DNA of 64,000 nucleotides from the NCBI GenBank assembly GCA_022495995.1, contig JAFEMH010005419.1:62001-126000 (forward strand). Reading direction: 5' to 3'. This document shows positions 44,485-56,745 of the stretch, piece by piece. Under the pieces are notes generated by a model, which made no database searches, was not told where the DNA came from, and saw only the letters and a program-made list of their open reading frames with translations. This DNA comes from Adenophora triphylla var. japonica (lineage: Eukaryota; Streptophyta; Magnoliopsida; Asterales; Campanulaceae). Numbering within the stretch: the stretch's first letter is position 1; the number at the start of each line of letters is the position of its first letter. The translations under genes and the position numbers were made by a program.

Positions 44485-44798
44485 TTATTATTATTATTTT
44501 ATTTATTATTATTATTTTTTATTATTATTTTTTTTTATTATTATTTCATTATTATTATTATCATTATTATTATATTTTATTATTATTATTTTTACTGTAA
44601 ATACTTTACTGTTCACAAGTGCTTTTTTGATCTCAGCATTTTCCCTACTGCTTATGACTTATAAGGGATTTGTGCTTTAATTGACTTGTACATGACATAT
44701 GACTTATTTTACAAAAATTGAAATCAAACAATACTAAAATGACTTACGAAAAGTAAGAAGTCATAAGCAGTAGAAAATAAGTGATATAAAAAAGGCCC
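43751..44798. mobile_element. MITE-like element filled with AAT/ATT repeats
   Basis: The ends are GGGCCCGTTTGATTTAGC and, inverted, GGGCCTTTTTTATATCAC. Inverted text such as ATGACTTATTACTTAT and AGTAAGAAGTCATAAGC lies inside both arms. Flanks are TTA and ATA, close to the TWA duplication of Tourist/Harbinger MITEs. The middle (about 43954-44594) is a trinucleotide repeat. Confidence 0.55.
43954..44594. repeat. (AAT)n then (ATT)n inverted microsatellite
   Basis: The first ~130 bp are mainly AAT on the plus strand and the rest mainly ATT with T-run interruptions, so the two halves are complementary. Long Ile/Asn/Tyr frames through it are artefacts. Confidence 0.92.
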
Positions 44799-45270
44799 AT
44801 AGTCGCTTTGATTGAACAAATGACTTATCGAAGCCCCATTATATTATTGTACAATCAATGTATATAAAATAATAAAACATTTTTTTTAAAATGTTAACGA
44901 ATCTCATTATTGAGTGACATTAGCTTACGGACCAAACTTTTTTATATTGCGTTACTTACTTGAGATACTTGGTTGGCAATTTTTTTCTAACCCAATTACT
45001 TTGATTTTTCGTATATTTAGTGTTAAATTATTTCAATGGAGATTTTTTTTGAATACCAATATAGAGCAGTTTACAAGTTATATTTTGAATAGCAGTGTTA
45101 ATGCGTGTAAAACCAATATTTACTTGGAACCCTTCTTATCATTTAATTGTTGATGCAATATGGATCGCTAATAACGCAATCGGTAGTTAGGCTACTTAGG
45201 AACACTCTCTTATCTGCAAATTTTTATGCATGTGATGAACTTTTATCGTGACATTTATATAGATGAAATA
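44799..45270. other. AT-rich intergenic DNA
   Basis: I see no gene, repeat structure or element ends here. Confidence 0.5.
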
Positions 45271-45561
45271 CTCCCTCTGTTCCGCTCGAAGCTTCACATT
45301 TTATCCAAATGTGTATTTTAATAGAAGCTTTACCTTTCTTAAAATGATAATAACTGTGGGTCCACTTGTCATATCTACTAACTTTTCTCTCTCACATATT
45401 TAAATTGTGGGTCCCACTTGTCATATTCACTCACTACATCTCTCTCACAATCCTTCTTCTATACTCCCTCCGTCCCACTCGAAGTGTCACTTTTTACCCA
45501 AAAGGGTGTCCCGTTTATAGTGTCACCTTTTCCTAAAAAGGAAATATTTTATTAATATTCT

Positions 45562-46510
45562 TGAACGGAATAATCTGTGACGGGCCGAGCCCAACGCTTA
45601 CTACGAGCCCGGGGGCCCAATAGGCCCACCAAGAGACCAACTACAAAGCATCAGATCAAGGCCTTGGGCCATGGCCCGTCTAATACTGGTTGGCCGTCGT
45701 CGCCACTGAGCGACCAGGCCATCCAAACGACGAGCCATCAGATCATTAATGGGGAGGCAAACTCCCAGCTCGTCGTCACACCAATTGATGACCGTCCTTC
45801 AACTGGGCGAATCTTCCTTCGACCCCAACTGGTACTCATCCAAGAAGAGTAAGCGTCGTCATTGAACGGCTCGTCGTCATTGAACGACTCGTCGTCATTG
45901 AATGGCCAACTCTCTCACTCGGCGTATCATAACTCAAGGAGACGACCCAACTGGGCGTATCGTTCCAGGTCGTCCCCTCTATTAAGCTTCCTCAACAAGC
46001 TTAGTTAATTAGCTAATTTGGGATAATGACAGACCTGCTGCAGTGCCTCGTTATGTGTGCAATCATGCATTCAGTAATAACTACAAAAGGTACAGAGGTT
46101 GACTTTCCCTTATAAGGCAAACTACTTATCAGATGTCAGGTGTTGCGGTGTCCTTACATAGACGGACCAATGCCGGCGTGACACGTGTACACCTAGGAGA
46201 TGGAGCTGATCCTACTACCGGTATCAATCCAATCCAACGGTTACGTAAAACCCTAATACCACCTTTCCTACTATAAATAAGCAGAGTAATAACGTGGAAC
46301 AAGGTAATGCTTTTCGCATATTTCTATACTCACACACTCGCAATATTTTACACCATATTTCCGCACCATAATCTTACTCTCACGCCGAGGGGCTTGCCGA
46401 AGACCCCGCGCAGCTTCACCTTTCATTTCTCAGGCCGCGCAGATCCTGAGCTAGCTCAAGTATTTGCTGGACACAAGAACCGAGCTTGGCACGCTTTCCC
46501 GCGCGATCGT
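45562..46510 (+). repeat. 5' LTR of the integrase-bearing Gypsy element
   Basis: It begins TGAACGGAATAATCTGTGAC and ends near GCGCGATCGTA. The TATA box CTATAAATA is at 46271-46279. An 18-bp unit, CGTCGTCATTGAACG(G/A)CT, is repeated three times at 45854-45907. The last base or two of the LTR are uncertain because they differ from the 3' copy (GATCA). Confidence 0.88.
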
Positions 46511-46512
46511 AT

Positions 46513-46527
46513 TGGTTCCATTGCCGG
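46513..46527 (+). promoter_or_regulatory. Primer-binding site, tRNA-Glu type
   Basis: TGGTTCCATTGCCGG agrees with the complement of a plant tRNA-Glu 3' end (TGGTTCCGTTGCCGG) at 14 of 15 positions. It follows the 5' LTR by about two bases. Confidence 0.68.
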
Positions 46528-46577
46528 AAACGTGTTAGTGATCTTCGCCTACGTAAATACAAATGCGGTTTGGAAAA

Positions 46578-48540
46578 ATGGTGTCCGATGGTCATACAAA
46601 CAAGAAATCAACCGGAGATGAAGGCGTACCACCTCAAAGAAGAGAATCCTAGGCCACCCTCACCACCTAGGAACCCTAACTTAAGTGGTTACCGTGTCAC
46701 AGGGGGTGGTTGATGGTACAGGTCTTCAAGCAACTAGAAGAAGAGAAAAGGGGCCTGCTGCCGAGCGCCGGAGGAGACCTCCACTAGAAAGGAGGCCTGA
46801 GACAGCTGCAAGGTACCCAGGAGGTCCCTCAAACCCTAATCTCGACAGAGCAGCTTTCCTCGTCGAGAGAGCTAACGCCCTCAGGGAGTTCTTGCAAATC
46901 CAGACGAGCTAATCCATATGGCCGCTCCTCAAGCTCCCTGTGCATCACATCAAACAATCTCGTCAGAAGGAGGAGAAGGAACCCGAGGGAAAATGCCGCT
47001 CGTCGTGAGGGGACCGCCGCCGGAAACGAGCAAGTTGTGCCCGCCTTGATCTAAGGGAACACATCAATGAACGACGGAGCCAAGGAGCACGATCTCAACA
47101 AATGACGAGCCGAGGCAAACTCGAGCCTCATGGGGAGCTCGTCGTCGAAAATCTCGAAGCTATCAGGAATCAGGTCGTCCGGGGTCGTCTGCAGACTCCG
47201 TCACTAAGAAATGAACGTGCACCAAGCCAAAGGGAGAGAACTCGATCTCCACGTCATGAACGGGCTTCCAGATCTTATAGATCGTCTCCACCTCCCAGCT
47301 ATAGGGAACGATCCATCTCACGACGGCCTGCCCCCACCGAGAGGCAATCTGCCTAATACCGTTACCCGGGGCCCCGTCAAGATAGGATCCCCCACTGCCC
47401 GGCAGAGAAGTAGACATGAGAGAATTTTTGAGGTTGAAACGTCAAGTGGAAGAGTTGAGGAACAAGAAAAATAAAGTGGATAGCGACGACTCTGATGACG
47501 ACGGCGGCACTATGAATCCCCTTGCTCCTTGGATGTTGGAAACTGGACCCCCGGAGCCAGGCTTTAAACTACCCGACCTTAAACAATACGACGGCTCCAC
47601 CAGTGCCATGGACCACATACTACACCTGGAGGCACAGATGTACGTAGTGGCGAAGGCATCCGGCCACGACGACGTCATGTGCAAGGCTCTCACGAGCACG
47701 TTGGTCGACTCTGCTTTGAGGTGGTTTAGAGGCCTGCCAAAGGGGAGCATTGAATCTTGGAAACAGATGAGAAAAAAGTTTTTAGGAAGGTTTGCTACGG
47801 CGGGAGAACGTCGTAAGACAGTCAACGACCTCAGCAATATATCACAAGGAGCTACCGAGAGCTCAATGAACTACTTCAAAAGGTTTAAGAAATTGGTAGA
47901 TCAAATTGATGAGGATCTAACCGATAGGGAAATAATAAACTGCTTCAGACATGGCATCCTTTCCTCTACCCTGGACTACGAGCTCCAAGTCCACCCAGCC
48001 AAATCTCGCAAAGACCTCTATGCCAAGGCGTACGCCGTCGCCGAGGCCGAAGAAAGAAAGTTACAAAGAGAGGGAAAGTCCGTGGACGAGGCTGAGGCAA
48101 CGAAGTCCAAAAAGGATAAGGGCGGGGAAAAAGGAAAGAACAAGGCGAAAGCGGAAAAGGTTCCAGAGTCGTACACTCCACTCACCGTTTCCAGAGCAGA
48201 AATTTTAAGCAACGTTGATTTCGGACCGGCACCAAAGATGAACCCCAATGGGAAGGGAAAGAAGAACATGAACAAATATTGTGAATACCACAGGGACAAG
48301 GGGCACGACACCGAGGAATGTTTCAGTTTGAAAAAGATCATTCAAAGATGGATAGACGCCGGACGACTGGAGGAATATGTAAGGAAGGACCATCAGGCCG
48401 GCCGCAACCGGACTACTAACGACGAGGCGCCCCAAAGGAACCCAAGAATGGTCCTGGTGATCTCTGAGGAGACGAGCAAGAACCAGATTAAGAGCGCCAT
48501 CTATCATTTGAAGAAGGCCCCGCACGTCCCCGTAGCGTAA
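46578..48540 (+). pseudogene. Gag of the integrase-bearing Gypsy element
   Basis: The probable start is the ATG at 46578 (MVSDGHTNKKSTGDEGVPPQ), stopped by a TAG after 24 codons. The N-terminal third, Arg/Pro-rich and with RSYRSSPPPSYRERSISRR around 47260-47320, is frame-broken. From 47416 to 48540 there is an uninterrupted 374-codon frame. It has an acidic start, the capsid core LPDLKQYDGSTSAMDHILH, ALRWFRGLPKGSIESWKQM and FLGRFATAGERRKTVNDL, then MNYFKRFKKLVDQI, and the Cys/His motif KYCEYHRDKGHDTEEC (about 48275-48322). It is the closest relative of the gag at 31653 in this window. This intact part is the best preserved coding region among the retroelements. Confidence 0.9.
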
Positions 48541-51235
48541 GTTCCAAACGACGTCATAAGTTTCTTTCCCTACGAGCTTCCACTCAACCCACTAGCTCGT
48601 CAACAAACCTTAGTCATACCCGGTTTCATTGATAATTGTGAGTCACGGAGAATCTTGATTGACACTTTGGGAGCAAACCAAGGATATCCTATTTTACAAT
48701 GTCTACCAACGAACGGGTCTACTCGACAGCCGCCTAAGTCCATACTTAGGTCGCCTGTAGGGATTCACCAATCATCGGGTAGATGCGAAAGGTCAAATTA
48801 GCCTCTCGCCGATATCGGAGAACACCCTCGAGAACTATCAAGACCGTAACTTTCATTGTGATCGACGTCGTCAGCGATTATCATGCCATCCTTGGCCGCC
48901 CAGCCGGGCCGGCTTTGGGATCGTCGCCTCCGTTCCCCACCAACGAGTTAAATTTCCTACACGTGCCGGAGTCGGATGCGTGCCGGGGACGGCCCTGCAT
49001 TCCCGGAGCACGTGCTAAAGGCGAAACGGACTATCGAAATCGACGACCCAAATCACAATGTGAAGCTTTCAAAATCCATCAAAGAAACGACGACCTCGTA
49101 CGCTAATGTCTCAACGATCAAGTGCGTCGAAGATAAAGAAACTTTGGACGAGGTATTCTTGAACGACCAAGCCGCGTAAGCACAACCTTTGGCCGCCCAA
49201 GAATCGGGGCCGACCCGGACAAGCCGATTGACGACGAGGTTCCGGATCTAACACCGTAAGCGAGAAGAAAAATTAGGGAGATCGTCATCGAGTCCATGGA
49301 TTTTAGGGACGACGCCCGAAATGAAGCCGCAGACGAGCTACTCGAACTAGTCATCCACCCAGAGTATCCCGAGCGTAAAATAAACCGGGGTCTCGCTGTG
49401 CACCGAGGAGAGGGAAGAGATAATCTCCCTACTCAAACAAAACCTCGACGTTTTCGCTTGGAGGGTAGAAGATATGAAAGGCATTAGAGAAGACGTGGCG
49501 CTCACAGCCGGGTGAATCCTACTATGAAATTCAAGGAACAGAGGTGTCGTGTTTTTCAATCGAAAAGGAGGTTGCCATAAAGCAAGAGATCGAGAAATTG
49601 CTAAGTGCCGGAATAATCGTGAACGCCGGTTCACAACCCGGTTGGACAATGTGGTTCTCGTGAAGAAACCTAATGGGAAGTGGAGATTGTGCGTTGACTT
49701 CACCGATCCGAACAGGCGTGTCCCAAAGACAGCTATCCCCGCCAAGAATTGACAAGCTCGTCGATTCTCGTGCCGGCCATACTACTCTAAGCTTTCTTGA
49801 TGCCTACTCCGGCTATCACCAAATCAAGATGGCCGAGGAGGACATTCCGAAACAAATTTTTCAGCGGCGGGGAACTTACGTGTACACAAAGATGCCTTTT
49901 GGACTTAAAAACGCCGGCGCCACCTATCGTAGGATGATAAATAAGGTGTTCAAGGACCAGATCGGCGATAACTGGAAGCGTACGTCGATGATATGGTCGT
50001 CAAATCAAAAAGAGGAAGCACGTCGACGACCTAGAGCAAACATTCACCAACCTACGAGCCAACGACATGGTCCTCAACCCGCCAAATGCTGAGTTTGCCG
50101 CGGCAAGTTCCTAGGATTTATGCTATCTCGCCGAGGGATTGAAGCCAACCCCGAGAAAATTAAGGCTTTGATGGATATGGCCGAGCCTACGAGCGTCAAA
50201 GAAGTTCGGCGTCTAAATGGACGAGTAGCGGCCTGGGACGTTTTATCGCCAAATCTCGCCGAGAAATCACTCCCGTTTTTAAAGCTCTCCGAGGTGCGAA
50301 AGACTTCCAATGGACTGACGAGTGTTCCCAATCGTTCAAACAAATGAAGAATACCTTGGCTCCCCACCACTCCTCCAAAGCCCCGTGGCAGGGGAAGACC
50401 TTTATGTTTATCTTTCGGCGAGTGACAAGGCCGTCGCCGCCGTATTGCGAGGGAGGAGGGAGGAACACAGAGGCCGGTCTATTACGTCGCAAAGCTTTGT
50501 CGATGTGGAAACCCGTTACTTTAATGCGGAAAAGATAGCTTACGCTCTCGTCATTACAAAGACGAAAGCTACGAGCATACTTCTCCGCTCATCCCATCGT
50601 CGTATATACAAATGCCCCACCGCGCAAAATCCCGCACCGTCCCGAAAGCTCGGTCGTCTTCTCAACCGGGAGTATCGAGCCGACCGAGTTTGACATAGAG
50701 TATAGGACGAGGAAGACCCCGCAAGCTCAATCATCGCGTACTTCCCGGTTGAAACATCATTCACCCTCGACGACGATCAAAGGAGGTCGCAGCCATCGAG
50801 CAAGGGGAAGGAGGTCATTGAACAAAGAACGGAGTTGGTTCTCGCCCGTAGGATGTTGGAAAATCTTTTCCGACGGGTCGCCCACCAAGAATCTCGAGCG
50901 GAGCAGGATCGTTCTTGCCGAGCCGTAGAGTGGGACAAGCTTTTTGAAGAGGTTCTCGAGGTTCAAGTTTCAAGCATCAAACAACCGTGCCGAGTACGAG
51001 GCACTCATAGCAAATTGAGTATGCAAAGTGTTTTGGAGCCACAAAAATTGCGCTTATTGTGATTCTCAATTGATCGTGAACCAAGTAAGAGGAGATTATC
51101 AGTCGTCGATTCCACCCCGCGTAAGTATCACCTATTGGTCGGAGAATTGATACAAGGTTTAGAATTTTGGGCCATTCAGAGAATCGCTCGAGAAAACAAC
51201 GAGCACGCCGACCTACTTTCAAAGCTAGCTACACC
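48541..51235 (+). pseudogene. Pol relic: protease, RT and two RNase H domains
   Basis: Protease traces are RILIDTLGANQGYPILQ, where DTGAS is expected, and TFIVIDVVSDYHAILGRPA. RT is seen as CPKDS-like text, then FLDAYSGYHQIKMAEEDI, MPFGLKNAGATYRRM and, in a shifted frame, AYVDDMVVKS near 49978-50007. RNase H 1 has VYLSASDKAVAAVL and FVDVETRYFNAEKIAYALV. A second RNase H is visible as FSDGSPTKNLERSRIVLAEP (about 50865-50925), ASNNRAEYEALIAN (about 50970-51012), CDSQLIVNQVRGDYQ and RIARENNEHADLLSKLA. At least ten frame changes occur. Dual RNase H is the hallmark of Tat elements. Confidence 0.88.
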
Positions 51236-51294
51236 AACTCCCCGAGGACGAGCACGGCCATCACTGCCTATTCGATCAGCCCAATTATGAACGG

Positions 51295-52553
51295 GTGAAA
51301 ATCCTTTGCATAGGAGATGGCCCAAAATGTTGGATCGACGAACTAAAGGCGTTCATTGAACGGGAGGAGTTGCCAACGGACGAGGTCTTGGCAAGACAAG
51401 TAAAGAGGAAGTCGCCAGATTTACTGGCCGTCGAAGGAGAGCTCTGCAGACGATCCATTACCCGGCCATTGTTAAAGTGCGTTCATCCGCACAAGGTCGT
51501 TCGCCTGCTGCTCAAGTGCATCAAGGAGAATGTGGAGGCCACCCCGGGGGCCCGTACACCGGCCGATAAAATCATAACCATGGGATACTACCGGCCCCAC
51601 CTTCGTGAAGACGCTAAACAATTTGTGAAAAGTGTGACACCCGCCAACGTTTCGCCGACCTTCCCAAGCCGCCACGACCGAGCAAACCCCTGTCTTGGCC
51701 GCCTGGCCGTTTGATATGTGGGGTGTTGATTTGATCGGGCCTTTTCCGCCGGCCAAGGGAGGAGTCAAATATGTGATCGTAGCGGTTGATTACTTCTCAA
51801 AGTGGGTAGAGGCCAAGGCCTTGAACAAGATTACAGAAAACAACGCCCTAAGCTTCATTCATGACTCAATATGGTGTCGCTTCGGAATCCCAAGGGTGAT
51901 CGTCTCGCATAACGGCCTACAGTTTTCAAGAAAATTTGAGCAGGAATTGAACAGGATGGGCGTCAAACACTCCAAGTCGTCCGTCGCCTACCCTCAAGGC
52001 AACGGGCAAGCTGAAGCAGCCAATAAACTCGTCTTATCTGCCTTGTGCAAAAATCTGGAGGGAAGAGATACGAGATGGTTGGACGGACTACCCTCGCCTC
52101 CGGGCTGTCCGCACAACCACCCGGGCCTACTGGGAAACCCCATTTGCCTTGGCTTACGGCTCGAAGCCTGGCTCCCGCCGAACTCCACCGCCGACGGACC
52201 GAGTTGCTTTGTACGAGGTAGAAAAGAACATCCACAACCGACAAGTCGACCTGGACCTCGTAGACGAGCGGAGATTGGATGCCCAATTGAGGATGGAGAA
52301 CTATAAGAAGAAAACCAAGGCTTACCACGACAAGAAGGTGAAGAGAAGGTTCTTTAAGGTCGGTGACCATGTACTAAGAAAGATTGAAGCAACGGGACTC
52401 AAAGCCCGTCAAAACAAACTCTCCCCCAATTGGGAAGGACCATACATTGTCACAAGTGTGGTCAGAGAGGGAACCTATCGCCTTGCAAAGCCGAACGGTG
52501 AAAATCTCAAACATCCATGGCACGCCAACCACCTAATGAAATACTACTTTTGA
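51295..52553 (+). pseudogene. Integrase relic
   Basis: The zinc-binding N-terminal part is recognisable from KCVHPHKVVRLLLKCIKEN to MGYYRPHLREDAKQFVKS, with the distal Cys pair lost in a frame break. The catalytic core runs from FDMWGVDLIGPFPPAKGGVK (first Asp) through YFSKWVEAKAL and FGIPRVIVSHNGLQF to PQGNGQAEAANK (Glu). The second catalytic Asp of the usual VSDNGTQF is His here (SHN). The C-terminal part, from about 52150 in another frame, has YEVEKNIHNRQVDLDLVDER, FKVGDHVLRK and LSPNWEGPYIV, ending NHLMKYYF. With the Asp-to-His change and frameshifts the enzyme is inactive. Confidence 0.92.
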
Positions 52554-53416
52554 GGTCGTCGACGACATCTAGCTCCCTTAAGGCGCCTACCTTGTGTTAT
52601 GTAATTTTGTGAAACTTTGACGTTGTTGAGACTGTAAGGGATACCTATAAATCCCGTAGCTCGTTGTTTACTATAAAGTTATTTATGAAAGATCGTCGCT
52701 TTGTTGATTTTCTACTACACAAACTCTAGCACTTTAACCAAGTATAAAGGTTAGACGGCCGTACTTCGTCGAATACATCTACTTTAACCAAGTATAAAGG
52801 TTAGACGTAGCGTACTTCGTCGATCGCTATAACGGTATAGATGACTCGTCTATAGAATTTTGTCTACGAACAAAAATCTATTAACCTTCATACTATTCCT
52901 ACGAGCCATTGAGAAGTTGAGAAAACACAAGTCTGAACAAAGGTCGACCATATTAGGACGACCCACATTCTGGTCGTCACTAACGACGACCAATCATACT
53001 TGTCCTCAAACTTACTCGTCCAATAGGTTATCACATGCTATCTATGTTAACAAAGATTAACAAACAGAAAACAAAGGCATTAAATAACTTAAACATAAAA
53101 CAAACATTGTACGACCCCCTCTAAACGACGAGGAAACAGGTCAAGCTACATTACGAAAATTAAAAATTGTTTTGAGACAATGTTTGGAACCACCACCAAG
53201 TAAAATGAAGCATTGTTTAAAAACACTACAAAACATGTCAAGAAAAAATCAATCACTGGGGATCTGCGCCGCCGGCGTTTGATGAAGCTGCGTCAGGATC
53301 TGGGCCGTCTTCAATGAAATATTTATAATATGCGTCAAAGTTGCCCGGACGACAGTGAGGAATAGGCCACTCGCCTTTTCCAAATTTTGGCGTCGTCCTC
53401 CCTTATGATGAGAAAA
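52554..53416. other. Spacer between pol and the opposite-strand gene
   Basis: No coding text is visible. The block CTTTAACCAAGTATAAAGGT then TAGACG and CGTACTTCGTCGA is repeated twice (about 52731-52772 and 52782-52823). GTCGTC-type motifs are frequent. The final exon of the opposite-strand gene may begin within 53250-53416 (ACGCCGGCGTTTGATGAAGC region). Confidence 0.55.
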
Positions 53417-56214
53417 TCATCGCGTATAGGGACAAGGGGATGGACGGAGCGCGCTCATCGTCGTGAGCCTCTTCAAAGGCAGAGGTCGGCTAACTTCCTG
53501 ACGGAGAGAAGATCTTTTATCATAGGTCCGTAAGAAGCCGCCTAGCCATATGTTTAGCCCCGTCTTCAAGAACCCACTTGCATGAGTAGTGACCATTTGA
53601 AGGCACTCGCAGCTTTTCTTGAAGTCGCCGATGGCGTCACGCCGGGCCCGGGCCAACTCAAGATCACGGCTTGCCTTCATCGTTTCAATGTGGGCCGTCG
53701 CCTTCGAAGCCGGCCACAGACGCGAAGACCGTCTGAGAGCACCTTAGAGTCGGCCTCGCCTTTGGTCTTCCCTTCCTTCAAGGCATCCATCTCCTTGAGA
53801 AGGTTATCTTTTTCATTGACCAAAAGCTCATGGGCAAGAGTGAGCTCCCCAACGTTGGTCTCTCGCTCCTTCAATTTTTGTTCTATGTCCCCTTATCGCC
53901 GACGGCCTTCGCAGTTGTTCATTGCCTCGAGTCTCGGCCCGTGCACTCCCTATAACCCGCCGTCATGGCGTCCATCATCGACGATAGCCGCAATGGTAAA
54001 AGTTATTAGCACAAGTATAAAGAGACTGAGAAAAAAAAAAAAAAAAAAAAAAAAAAACTTCATCTTTAATGTGAAGTACCTCGCTGATTAGCCCTAGACG
54101 GGCATGAAAAGTTTCGGGAGTAAGGTTGGCATCCTTCATCCTACGGGTCACTCAACATCCCGTCCACGCCTTGTCAACGCCGTCCCCAAAGAAGAGCGCA
54201 CTACCGTTCCTCCGCGCATATGGGATCCCGCCATATGAGAGGCCTCGCAATGGAGGCCGCCATCTCTTTCGCTTTGACTTTAGATAAGACCGCCGTAGAA
54301 GAGCTCTGAGCATCGCCCTGAGTAGATGGGTCCGACGCGCCGGGAGGGTCGGCGAAATGACTTTTCCTCTTTTTGAGGACCGAGCGTCGGCCTCACGGAG
54401 CTCGGGTTGGAGCCGCGCTCTCAACTTCAATACGCTCGGCCTCATCAGCACCGGCCATCTGAGCCCCAACAGTCTCCGCGCTGGGAGGATCAATCTCCAT
54501 GCCAATTGCCCTCTCAGAGCATCAACAACGGCCCGACGGCCTCCAGCTGTTCAATCCTTCAACGCCGGCTCCCTTTCAATCATGGGGATAGCACCGTAAG
54601 GGTCATTGGGAAGCCGCTCGTTCCTCGTCGTCCGCTTCTCTTGACGATCGAGAATGGCACGTGTGGCAGCTCTCTCCTTCTTCTTGGTCCCCCTGGCCAC
54701 TAGCTCGATGGCTCCGTCCATGATCTTTGCTTCGATTCTATCTACGTCCCTCGGGTAAGTACCGCAAAACAACCAAGGAAAAATAGATTAAGTCTTTACT
54801 AAAGACGAGACAAACAAAGAGCAAAATTAAAAAGATAGCAGGAGCCCAACACCCATTCATCTCAAGATTTTCACAGCTCTCCTCAATGCGACCGGTTCGC
54901 GCCGTCGCACAATTCAAACAATTATCTTTAAAAACAAACTTCGGTGGATCGACCCGCCAGATAGCGGGCATCCAAATCAATCCGCACTAAAGGATCGTGC
55001 CCAATAGACGGCCCGGACATCATACCACTGATATATCTCCATTGAGAGGCTTCAATGTCTTTGTATGAGACCCATCCAAGGTCTAACAAGTTGTCAATCT
55101 TTCCCTTCACTCGTCGGCCCACCTGAGCTTGGAAGATATGCCTATCACCGATCCGGGTGGTTGCCCTCTCGGGAATGGAAACCGCCACCCTACTCGGCTC
55201 TCCACCAATATCAAATGGTTCTCCCATCCATACACCTTGCTCGGAATATCCAAGAAGAAATTCCGTGCGTTCTCGACCGAGGACACACTAACCGTCGTCT
55301 TCCCTTGGCGGTATTCCTGACCGTCCTATAGTATCGACTAACACTTTGTTGCACGGCTCGTAGCCAAGAAATCTGCAGACGATGGCAAACCCGTATAAAA
55401 TTCTCGACGGTGTTGGCGCCGACTTCCATGGGCACACAAGCGGAGTCCTCCAGAATTCGTTGATGAAGGGGTCTAGAGGCGCCTTAGGCCGAGCTCAAAC
55501 TCGTTTGTAAAAGAAGCCGACCTTCTCCTTACCGGTCACTATGGAGTGGCGACGGGGTTCATACTCGCCAAGCCGAGATGTTCCAACTTGTAGGTCGAAG
55601 CCCGAACCCTAAATGAGCCTCGTAGGCGTCGATCATTTGCCTTCCGACGTCCTTCTTTTGAGTTCAATTTTGGGCACGGCCCATCTTCCCCTTGCTCCGC
55701 CTCCAAACTCACCGTCGTCGGATCCAACTTGTACAAATGTGTGGTAAGTCTTGACCGTCCTGCTCACCCCTAGCACTTGTGCTTGGCTCGTTCGCTTCGG
55801 GGCCTACTGCTCAGACGCCCGTCGTGATCCATCTCTACAAAACAAGGGGGTAAAAGTGGGGAATCGCTCCTAACATTCGTAGGCGATGACCTACCTAGCG
55901 ACGACCTAGATTCCCTACAACCAAGGCCCTAATTGAATCACGACGGACAAGGAATAGCTGGTTCTGATGTGGGTAGGCAAGTCGCTCATCGACCCGAAAG
56001 GAGTTACCATTGGGTCACCGTCCTCAAAATCCCCTAGGATTTCTCCCTCTGGGAACCCCAAAGGCTCATCCTCAAAGTTAAACTTCCCTGTGAATGAAGA
56101 ACACTCGTACAAGGGAATTTCCCTCCAAATCCCCTTAGCACACTTATAAACCCTCCGATTCAACCCAAAACCAAACTTGACGCGCCTCTCGAAACCGATG
56201 GTCCTTGGTCCCAT
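53417..56214 (-). pseudogene. Opposite-strand accessory gene of the second Tat element
   Basis: The likely start is the ATG at 56214 (MGPRTIGFERRVKFGFGLN). Later pieces include RILYGFAIVCRFLGYEPC (about 55400-55340), RHIFQAQVGRRVKGKIDNLL then DLGWVSYKDIEASQWRYISG, and near the end an acidic coiled-coil stretch, KERETNVGELTLAHELLVN then EKDNLLKEMDALKEG (53870-53770), and LELARARRDAIGDFKKSCE. Position, strand and the LPLDPFINEFL-like text (about 55470-55440, broken) match the gene at 36472..39475. A TATA-like TATAAAAG lies at plus 56484..56491. Frames change at least six times. Same PF04195-like family by inference. Confidence 0.65.
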
Positions 56215-56745
56215 TTGATTAACCTCTACAAACCCAATGAAAAACCTGTAAAATGAAGAACAGATGAAGAAATTACCTGCTTCGGGCTTCGAGGATGGTT
56301 TTTCCGATGAGTTCGCAGGTGGAAGGTCGAAGAAACTCCTAATCCAAGCCGCCGGATTATTTAACGGTGGTGAAGCCAGACACCGCAATATCGCCGGAAA
56401 ATGTGCACACGGTGGTCGGAAATCGCCTCTCTTGAGCTCTCACCGATCAAAGTTTGGAAAGTTTGAAATGAGGAAAAAGAAGGCTTTTATATTGGGGAAT
56501 ATGAACGGTTCATTCCCGGGGAAACCAAACGCGCAATGAGTAGGGGCATTAAATACCCTCTCGCAACTTCCGAGGCACTTGTCCCATCGTAGGACACGTG
56601 GCAATTGAAGAAGCAATCTCAGCCGCCCACGTCACCCATGCTGACGTCACCATAATTCAAAATTCAAATTGACGGTCGTACGGATTACTATGGAGGGAAA
56701 ATAACAACTCCTAGCTCGTCGAGACGACCATGAGTTGGGGGCCAC

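Noticed and set aside
43797..44664. Ile/Tyr/Asn-rich frames on both strands
   Set aside because: Products of AAT/ATT trinucleotide repeats; the same applies to 58985-59345.
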